From Bacteroidales bacterium UBA1184 (lineage in GTDB: Bacteria; Bacteroidota; Bacteroidia; Bacteroidales; ML635J-15): a stretch of 64,000 nt of DNA. The stretch spans positions 11,460 to 75,459 of the forward strand of contig DBYO01000032.1 in the NCBI GenBank assembly GCA_002310235.1, written 5' to 3'. This document shows, piece by piece, positions 15,390 to 22,094 of the stretch (within the stretch, counting starts at the first letter, position 1; each line of letters starts with the position of its first letter). Under the pieces are notes generated by a model. It saw only the letters and a program-made list of their open reading frames with translations, made no database searches and had not been told where the DNA came from. The translations under genes and the position numbers were made by a program.

Positions 15390-16988
15390 CTAAAATCCGT
15401 TGAGTGTCATGTATAGTGTTGGCAGGCAGAGCAGAAAACCTAGAGCTATAAGGATCAACATGAATTTCCAGATGAACTTGAACCAAAGGTTGAACGGAAT
15501 CTTTGCCATTCCCAATGCTCCAATCAAAACGCCTGATGTAGGTGTTATCATATTGGTGAAGCCATCGCCAAACTGGAAGGCGAGTACTGTGGTCTGTCGC
15601 GAAATCTCGACAAGGTCGGAGAATGGTGCCATAATCGGCATAGTGAGTGCTGCTTTTGCTGATCCGGATGGGATTATTATGTTTAGGAATGTTTGTATCC
15701 CGTACATTATCGACAGTGAGGCTTCTTTGCCTGTGTCTTGCATTCCATTCGAGAGACTATTCATTATTGTATCGATGATATTGCCATTGGTGAGTATGGC
15801 GATGATACCGCCAGCAAGACCAACAACAAAGGCTGCAGAGAAAATGTCCTTGGCTCCGTCGAGAAACATTTTTACAATGTCGTTTGCCGACTTGTTCATG
15901 GCTATTCCTGCTGCTATGCCCATGGCTAGGAAAAGTCCTCCGATTTCTTCAACGTACCAACCGTAGCCCATAACACCTACTATAAGGTACAAAACCGTGA
16001 ATAGCAACAGATTTATTATGTAAAAATGTACCGATTTGCGAAGCATAAAAAACGATGTGAGAACGAAAAGTCCAGAAACTATAGGTATTGCAGCAAACTC
16101 AAATTCTGCATTTCCAACTTTTAGTTGGGAAATGGGGTAGAATATCGAGAACAAAATAACAGCTATGGATACGATTATATAGCTTGCCCAAGCCGATTTC
16201 GGTGTACAATATACAATGTCGTCGGCATGACTGCTGTTGTTTTTACGCCAGTACTCGTCGATGGAGTAGGTAAGGCTTTTCTGTGGATTTTTCTTTATGT
16301 GTGAGGCGTACCAAAGTATAAATGTGAATCCTACTGCATTAATCACAAGCCAGCACACAAATCTGTATTCCCAACCGCTGAATAACGGCAAATCCGACAT
16401 CCCTTGTGCTATGCCTATTGTAAACGGGTTAAATATCGCTCCAGCAAAACCTAAATGGGCGGCTACATATACAAGACAAAGTCCAGTTATAGAGTCATAT
16501 CCCATTGATATAGCCAATGGTACGAATATTATAACAAAGGCTATTGTTTCCTCGCTCATGCCGAAAATAGCCCCAAATGCGCTGAATAATGTCATTATCA
16601 GCACCATAATGATGTTATTAACGCCTATTTTCTGAAGGAACTTCCGCTTTTCGAGCCGCTTGCTAAACCGAAGAAATGAGTTGATTCCTGCTGCTAGTGC
16701 GCGACTTTCGTTCAAAATCCAGAAACTTCCACCAACAAGCAGTATGAATGCAATAATTCCTGCCTGTTTTTTGAACCCGTCGAATATAGATGTGAAAACT
16801 TGCCAAGTTTGTGGACTTGCATCCACTTCGTGGTATGAGTTTTCGACGATTACAGTGGTCGTGCTGCCATCGGATAGGGCTTTTGTCGCGCGTTCGAATT
16901 GTCCTGCGGGAACTATCCATGTGAGTATTGCAGCAATGACTATAATTGTGAATACAATGACATATGTATGTGGAACTTTCTTGAACAT
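15390..16988 (-). CDS. YfcC/DcuC-family inner-membrane carrier
   Basis: About 532 residues with 12 or so hydrophobic segments and the C4-dicarboxylate-anaerobic-carrier signature: PHTYVIVFTIIV...WIVPAGQFER at the N-terminus, FGAIFGMSEETIAF and PSGSAKAALTMPIMAPFSD later, the last being the family hairpin. Members move dicarboxylates, arginine/ornithine or other small anions; the substrate is not visible. The start at 16988 is supported by a TATCTTTG box 17 bases upstream; a longer frame from 17072 would cross the promoter. Confidence 0.85.
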   Translation of the reverse strand: MFKKVPHTYVIVFTIIVIAAILTWIVPAGQFERATKALSDGSTTTVIVENSYHEVDASPQTWQVFTSIFDGFKKQAGIIAFILLVGGSFWILNESRALAAGINSFLRFSKRLEKRKFLQKIGVNNIIMVLIMTLFSAFGAIFGMSEETIAFVIIFVPLAISMGYDSITGLCLVYVAAHLGFAGAIFNPFTIGIAQGMSDLPLFSGWEYRFVCWLVINAVGFTFILWYASHIKKNPQKSLTYSIDEYWRKNNSSHADDIVYCTPKSAWASYIIVSIAVILFSIFYPISQLKVGNAEFEFAAIPIVSGLFVLTSFFMLRKSVHFYIINLLLFTVLYLIVGVMGYGWYVEEIGGLFLAMGIAAGIAMNKSANDIVKMFLDGAKDIFSAAFVVGLAGGIIAILTNGNIIDTIMNSLSNGMQDTGKEASLSIMYGIQTFLNIIIPSGSAKAALTMPIMAPFSDLVEISRQTTVLAFQFGDGFTNMITPTSGVLIGALGMAKIPFNLWFKFIWKFMLILIALGFLLCLPTLYMTLNGF

Positions 16989-17005
16989 CGTTTGCAAAAT
17001 TTGTG

Positions 17006-17013
17006 CAAAGATA
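17006..17013 (-). promoter_or_regulatory. -7 box (TATCTTTG) for the YfcC-type carrier
   Basis: Perfect minus-strand match 17 bases before ATG 16988. It fixes the start of the carrier and separates it from the pigment cluster upstream. Confidence 0.6.
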
Positions 17014-17091
17014 AGGAAATCTTTGCGATTCGCGAATGACGATTTTGGATTGCGGTTTCGACAATATTGCAAACGTTTTGTTTGATTATAC

Positions 17092-18201
17092 TTACCTTAT
17101 GCAGTTGGCGTATATGTCGAGAAATATTTCACGCAATAGTTTTCTGTCCAAGTCTTTGTACTCATCAATCCAATTCATGTACTGTACGAATTGATTTTTT
17201 TGTTCGTCGGTATAGTGACATGCGTATTTTGTTTCCCCGCTGCGTATGTCGTGTGCTATATAGTTATTTGGATTTATTGCATAGTTTGAGTTTATCTGCT
17301 TGTCAATATGTTCTGCAATGTTCGAGAAAAAGTTGCCTTTCAAGCTGTCTATGTGACGTAAGACGTCTTCTGTGAGAGGTTTCCCAATATGGAAGTTTAC
17401 CTTTCCTTTGGGTTGTTTAATACCAGTAAGTATGCTATTGATGTCTTCGCCAGGTGCTTTTTTGTATTCTCCGTTGATTTTTGTGTGGTAGAGTTCCAAT
17501 GTTTTCAACTTGTCGCAAGGTTCCCATTCGTATGAAACGGTGATTGGTGTAATGTTCATTTCTGCCAACGAAAGAATTTTGTCGTCTCTGCGACTTGACC
17601 AGAACATCTTTATTATGGCAGGGTCGGTAATATCCAGTCCATCCTTTGTGCGTCCGTTGCGTTGTGCTATCCACACAGATTCTTGTTTTTCCGTTATGGA
17701 ATATCGTATATATTCCGATATGAGCGTCAGATTGTTGTAAAAGTCTTTTCTGTTGCCTCCGCGTTCGATTTTGAACATCTTGTTTACCTTGCCGAAATCG
17801 ACTATAAACGGATGTTGCATTAGGTTGCTACCGAAAGTTATCTGGCAGGTTCTGTGATTTTCCTTTAATAAAAGATATTGCAGCAGCATTGCATCTAAAA
17901 CTATGTCGCGGTGATTTGAAATATAAAGGTATGGTTTGTCTTCTCTAATGTTTTCTATTCCTGTCCATACAAATTGGCTTGTCGTCTTTTTAAGAATTAT
18001 ATCTATGCAATCTGATATGATCCCAATTTGGAATTCATAGGTTGTCTTGATTTTTCGCAGTCTTTCTCGAAAAAACTCGACATCTGTTCCTGGCATCAAA
18101 TAGTTTACTATTGCTGGAATAATTTCGCTGTCGGCAATACGTTGCATTGCGGCAGGAATATCTTCAGGAGAATAAGGCCTTATATTATCAAACTTTTCCA
18201 T
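17092..18201 (-). CDS. PlsC-like acyltransferase of the pigment cluster
   Basis: 369 residues; a glycerol-3-phosphate/lysophosphatidate-type acyltransferase core with the acceptor motif NHRDIVLD (N96, H97, D103) and GSNLMQHP, then QRNGRTKDG in the FPEG-motif position. The catalytic pair is spaced one residue wider (H-x5-D) than the usual H-x4-D, although D99 could also serve. It starts on the TAATG overlap with the ligase stop, so it is translationally coupled and last in the second pigment transcript. Likely role: attaching the aryl polyenoyl chain to a glycerol or lipid acceptor. Confidence 0.75.
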   Translation of the reverse strand: MEKFDNIRPYSPEDIPAAMQRIADSEIIPAIVNYLMPGTDVEFFRERLRKIKTTYEFQIGIISDCIDIILKKTTSQFVWTGIENIREDKPYLYISNHRDIVLDAMLLQYLLLKENHRTCQITFGSNLMQHPFIVDFGKVNKMFKIERGGNRKDFYNNLTLISEYIRYSITEKQESVWIAQRNGRTKDGLDITDPAIIKMFWSSRRDDKILSLAEMNITPITVSYEWEPCDKLKTLELYHTKINGEYKKAPGEDINSILTGIKQPKGKVNFHIGKPLTEDVLRHIDSLKGNFFSNIAEHIDKQINSNYAINPNNYIAHDIRSGETKYACHYTDEQKNQFVQYMNWIDEYKDLDRKLLREIFLDIYANCIR

Positions 18202-19499
18202 TATTTTTTTCTTAGGTCAATAAATTTTATTGGTTTACGACTTTTTGCTGGAAAATTTATTTTTTGGATTTCCTCAACTGGAAGAATTTCAATTTGCGGT
18301 GCTACGCGGATGCGTGAGCGGAAACTGTCCTTTAGTTCCTTTACAACATCGAAATCCTGTTCTTCCTTAAGTCCAATCTTTATTGTTACATCATCGGTGC
18401 CGGCTTCGTTTTGCCTTACTTCTATTACATAGTTCTCAACATAATCGGTATTGTCAAGTACATCGTTTATTGCTGGCGGATATAGGGTTGTTCCCTTGAG
18501 TTTTATCATATTGTTCATGCGACCGACAAGAGGGGTGAGTCGGTATGAGTTTCGTCCGCATTTGCACTTGTCAACAATTTTTGCTGCAATGTCGCCTGTG
18601 CGAAAACGAAGCAATGGCATTGCTTCTACTCCTAATGTTGTCACCACAATTTCACCAGGTTGTCCGTCGGGTACAGGCAGACCGTCTTCGCCGATAATTT
18701 CAACTATGATAAGCTCTGGATGAACATGACCACCCATTCCGTATTCGCACTCCGAGAAGGTTGCGCCCATCTCTGTGGATGAGTAGGTGGCGAACAACTG
18801 GACATCCCATTTCTCCTTTATTTTCTTGCCCAATAGATTGAGCTCGAAATTCTGGTCGCGCAAACCTTCGCCAATGCCTATAATTCGTCGGATGCTACTG
18901 TTCTTGTAGTCGATGTTGTGTTCCTCGGCATATTGTATGAGTCGAAGTATAAACGATGGCACGCACATTATTGTGTCGGGCTTGATGCGTTTTATCGTGT
19001 CCCATTGCAGTTCGGGAATTCCGTTTCCCACGCGGATAATGCCTACACCAAGTTCACGAAGCCCAAGAAAATATGCAAGTCCTGCCATGAAGCGTTTGTC
19101 CAGAGTTGTCATAAGTTGCACGACATTGCCTTGATGTACATTGGCACATTCAAAAGATTTCTTCTCGTTGTATGCAAGTCGCTGGAGGTCTTTTTCTGAA
19201 CAGCCGAATGTCACAGGGTCGCCCAAGGTGCCAGATGTGGTTATGTAGTCGATGATTTTCGATTTCTCGCAGCACAGAAATTCCTCGTTGAACAGTTGAA
19301 GGTCTTTTTTTTCTGTAAAAGGAATTTTCACAAGGTCTTCGATGTGCTTTATCTTATTGATGTTGATGCCGTAGCTTTTGAACATTCGCTGGTAATATGG
19401 CGAATTTGCCTGCAGGTATGCCAATGCTTTGTGCAGCAATTCTTCTTGGAATGCTTTTATTTCTTCAACAGATTTGTATTCTATATCGTTGTTGTTCAT
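18201..19499 (-). CDS. PaaK-like acyl/aryl-CoA (or ACP) ligase
   Basis: 432 residues of the adenylate-forming superfamily, closest in pattern to phenylacetate-CoA ligase. Motifs: TTSGTLGDP (P-loop-like, about 87-95), YSSTEMG (core ATP motif), RTGD with the ...LLRFRTGDIA region, and a C-terminal subdomain with MIKLKGTTLYPP, where the Lys is the usual catalytic position. A small CKCGR knuckle precedes it, as in PaaK. In this cluster it would activate 4-coumarate from the ammonia-lyase for loading on an ACP. It overlaps the next gene by TAATG. Confidence 0.85.
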   Translation of the reverse strand: MNNNDIEYKSVEEIKAFQEELLHKALAYLQANSPYYQRMFKSYGININKIKHIEDLVKIPFTEKKDLQLFNEEFLCCEKSKIIDYITTSGTLGDPVTFGCSEKDLQRLAYNEKKSFECANVHQGNVVQLMTTLDKRFMAGLAYFLGLRELGVGIIRVGNGIPELQWDTIKRIKPDTIMCVPSFILRLIQYAEEHNIDYKNSSIRRIIGIGEGLRDQNFELNLLGKKIKEKWDVQLFATYSSTEMGATFSECEYGMGGHVHPELIIVEIIGEDGLPVPDGQPGEIVVTTLGVEAMPLLRFRTGDIAAKIVDKCKCGRNSYRLTPLVGRMNNMIKLKGTTLYPPAINDVLDNTDYVENYVIEVRQNEAGTDDVTIKIGLKEEQDFDVVKELKDSFRSRIRVAPQIEILPVEEIQKINFPAKSRKPIKFIDLRKK

Positions 19500-19511
19500 C
19501 GTTAAATGTCA

Positions 19512-20372
19512 TTAATAAATGTTTTCTTTAAGCCATTTCAGAAACTCTTTTTTCCATTGACGGCATTCTTCGCTGCCTTTATCTTCGTTGGCTCCAAATC
19601 CGTGGCCTCCAGTCTTGTATTGTATGTATTTGTGCTTAATATTTTTTGCCGTCAGTGCCGAATCGAGCAGCATTGAGTTGTGATATTCTACAGTAGGGTC
19701 GTCAACGCAGTTTACAATGAATACGGGTGGACAGTCGGCTGGTACATGCAGCTCAAGCGAAAGTGAGTCGCGCATGGTTTGGTCGTTTTGTCTGCGTTCG
19801 CTTAGCAGAGCACGGCGCGAGCGTTTGTGAACGTATGGCGGGTTCATTGTGACAACAGGGTAGATTGGTGCAGCAAACGACGGGCGTTGTTCCTTGCTGC
19901 TGTAACATATTGTTGACATCGACAAATGTCCGCCAGCCGAAAATCCCATTATGCCTACCTTATTCGGTTTGATATGATACTCTTTTGCGTGATTGCGAAC
20001 CCATTTTATTGCTTGCTGTGCATCGTTGAGCATGTCGGGGTACTGATTGCCACTGGATTTGCTTCTGTGATTCCAGAAAAATGCTGAAAAACCTGCAACG
20101 CGGTATTTAAGTACAAAAGCTGAGATGCCGTTCGATTGCAGCCATCTTGCAACGCCATTGCCTTCGGTTTCTTCGGCAAGCCAGAAATAACTTCCTCCAG
20201 GACAAACAATGACAGCAGTGCCAGTAGTGTTGCTTTCTGATATGTATGGCGTCAATGTCACCTGTTTCCAGTTCTTTGCACCAGTGTCCTGCCATAAAAA
20301 TATTTTCTCTTGTGCGGCAGTTGTTCCGACAAGAAAAATAAGTAGGGTATATAACGCTAGTTTCTTCAACAT
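19512..20372 (-). CDS. secreted alpha/beta-hydrolase (esterase)
   Basis: 286 residues with a signal peptide (1-20). The alpha/beta fold shows PGGSYFW (oxyanion region), GFSAGG with the Ser nucleophile near 145, Asp in VDDPTVE near 228, and His in GGHGFG near 263, so the triad is complete. Similar proteins are acetyl-esterases or lipases of the BD-FAE type. Being exported and coupled by TAATG to the upstream gene, it may trim or transfer the polyene ester in the periplasm, or be a passenger. Confidence 0.82.
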   Translation of the reverse strand: MLKKLALYTLLIFLVGTTAAQEKIFLWQDTGAKNWKQVTLTPYISESNTTGTAVIVCPGGSYFWLAEETEGNGVARWLQSNGISAFVLKYRVAGFSAFFWNHRSKSSGNQYPDMLNDAQQAIKWVRNHAKEYHIKPNKVGIMGFSAGGHLSMSTICYSSKEQRPSFAAPIYPVVTMNPPYVHKRSRRALLSERRQNDQTMRDSLSLELHVPADCPPVFIVNCVDDPTVEYHNSMLLDSALTAKNIKHKYIQYKTGGHGFGANEDKGSEECRQWKKEFLKWLKENIY

Positions 20373-20734
20373 TATCTTCCCAATATTTTCATAACTTCCT
20401 CTTTCGATAGCTGGCGGTATTTGTGTTGCATGTCGGCAAAAAAGTTCACCTGAAAGTATTCTTCATCGTAGAACGATAGTTTTGAGTTTGTGTTTGGCGT
20501 GCATTCCAAGTAAACAATATCTTCAAGTTTCAGATTTTTTGCTTCGCATATCTGGTCAGCCAATTTTTTGCCTGCATATGTTACCGATGTGCCCGGGTTT
20601 TCTTGGTACAATTCAGTTACAATTACGTATTTTTTGCCGTCAACATCCCTAATCTTAAGTCCGCATGACGATTCCATATCCCATTCGCCCTTGAAAGGGA
20701 AAATCTCATCGTAATATTCCTTTGAAACTTTCAT
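20372..20734 (-). CDS. unknown 120-residue protein of the pigment cluster
   Basis: No signal peptide or membrane segment. The sequence is rich in acidic and aromatic residues and has an alpha/beta look (VDGKKYVIVTELYQ, LEDIVYLECTP). I do not recognise a family. It is translationally coupled to the esterase (TAATG) and lies nine bases after the radical SAM gene, which ties it to the cluster. It could be a partner or accessory protein of the radical SAM enzyme. Confidence 0.6.
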   Translation of the reverse strand: MKVSKEYYDEIFPFKGEWDMESSCGLKIRDVDGKKYVIVTELYQENPGTSVTYAGKKLADQICEAKNLKLEDIVYLECTPNTNSKLSFYDEEYFQVNFFADMQHKYRQLSKEEVMKILGR

Positions 20735-20743
20735 CGTAGTTAA

Positions 20744-22051
20744 TTAATTTTCAGCTCTTACATTTACATTTCTCTTGCTTCTGTCAACATCGCGGCCAAA
20801 CGACTTGTTTGCCAGCTTCCTGTTACGCGGACGGTATGTACCTTCTTCCATCTCGCGAAGCGCAACATTGCAGAACAGCCTGAACATCTTCGATTCCTGG
20901 GTTTCGGTTGCATAGAAACTCTTCCAAGCGTATTCGTAAACATCCTGCAACTGTTCTGGAGTCATAAGCTTAGGCTGGAAAACAACCTGACCTGCATTGT
21001 AGTGGTTCCAGTCGAAATCGAATATACGACCTTGCCTCAACAAGTCGTCGTAAGCTTTTGTGTGTGGGAAAGGTGTCATTACGGTAAATTCTGCCAAGTC
21101 CAAGTCGATTTCACCAAGGAAATCTATCAATCGCTTGCAATCGTCAACCGACTGGTTGTCGAGACCGAGCAAAATTGTGCCTTCGACACCGATTCCATAG
21201 TCGTGGTATCTCTTTACGCGTTCCTTGATATAATCGGATGTGTCGTAAACAGCCTGATAAACATACCATGCACCAGCTTTGGCTGCCAGGTCAAGCACTT
21301 CTGGGTCGTCTTCGATGGTATGGCTTATCCATTTTTTCTTCAGCGGTGCGATTGCCTTGAAAAGTTCTATTTCCCACTGCTTGTCCTGAGCCAGTGAGTT
21401 GTCAACTATAAACAGTCGGTTGTTGTCGATGCTAGCCATATCCTCAACCACCTTGTCAATTGGACGCGGACGGAACTTACGACCACCAAGATACGACACA
21501 GCACAAGGATAGCAGCTGAAACGGCATCCTCGGCTTGCGTGGAAAAGGTCAACCATCTGCACGCCCTTGTGGTTGTATAGTTCGCGCTTGTACAAATCGC
21601 GGCGGCAAGGACCTACCGATTCGATTGGCGGCTGGTTGCCCATATAGTTGTATATCTTTTTCAGACAGCCGTTTTTCCAGTCGATGATTACCTGTTCGGA
21701 GCGGCCTTCCGATTCGCCTAGGAATACGCTGTCGACATGGTTTACCATTTCCTCGGCATGAAGCATTGTGGATATTCCTCCAGCAATTACTTTTTTGCCT
21801 CGCTTGTGGTATTCGTCGGCTATCGCCCACCCACGTTTTACCTGTGTTGTTAACATCATCGACAATGCAACAAGGTCGCATTCCTCGTCAAAATCGATTG
21901 CTTCCACATTCTCGTCGGTAAACGAAATGTCAACATATTCGGGGAGGGTGGCAGCAAAGGCTACTGGTCCGTGAGGCGGCAGGTTGAATGTCGTTTGCCC
22001 TGGGAGCTTGTTCCACTTCGGGTATATCAATTTCAGTTTTACAGTATCCAT
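20744..22051 (-). CDS. B12-binding-type radical SAM enzyme
   Basis: 435 residues. The N-terminal ~120 residues resemble a cobalamin-binding Rossmann domain (VIAGGISTMLHAEE; no DxHxxG motif, as is usual in this class). The radical SAM core follows with C176-x3-C180-x2-C183 (CRFSCYPC) and GLDNQ further on. Enzymes of this architecture methylate unactivated carbons or rearrange carbon skeletons. In the pigment cluster, ring or chain C-methylation is a reasonable guess. It has its own -7 box at 22082-22089 and leads the second transcript. Confidence 0.8.
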   Translation of the reverse strand: MDTVKLKLIYPKWNKLPGQTTFNLPPHGPVAFAATLPEYVDISFTDENVEAIDFDEECDLVALSMMLTTQVKRGWAIADEYHKRGKKVIAGGISTMLHAEEMVNHVDSVFLGESEGRSEQVIIDWKNGCLKKIYNYMGNQPPIESVGPCRRDLYKRELYNHKGVQMVDLFHASRGCRFSCYPCAVSYLGGRKFRPRPIDKVVEDMASIDNNRLFIVDNSLAQDKQWEIELFKAIAPLKKKWISHTIEDDPEVLDLAAKAGAWYVYQAVYDTSDYIKERVKRYHDYGIGVEGTILLGLDNQSVDDCKRLIDFLGEIDLDLAEFTVMTPFPHTKAYDDLLRQGRIFDFDWNHYNAGQVVFQPKLMTPEQLQDVYEYAWKSFYATETQESKMFRLFCNVALREMEEGTYRPRNRKLANKSFGRDVDRSKRNVNVRAEN

Positions 22052-22081
22052 TAATATATAGGTAAATTGTTATGTACATTG

Positions 22082-22089
22082 CAAATGTA
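22082..22089 (-). promoter_or_regulatory. internal -7 box (TACATTTG) for the radical SAM transcript
   Basis: Minus-strand TACATTTG fits TAnnTTTG and lies 30 bases before the radical SAM start, in the only 40-base gap at the end of the main operon. Confidence 0.5.
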
Positions 22090-22094
22090 AAAGT

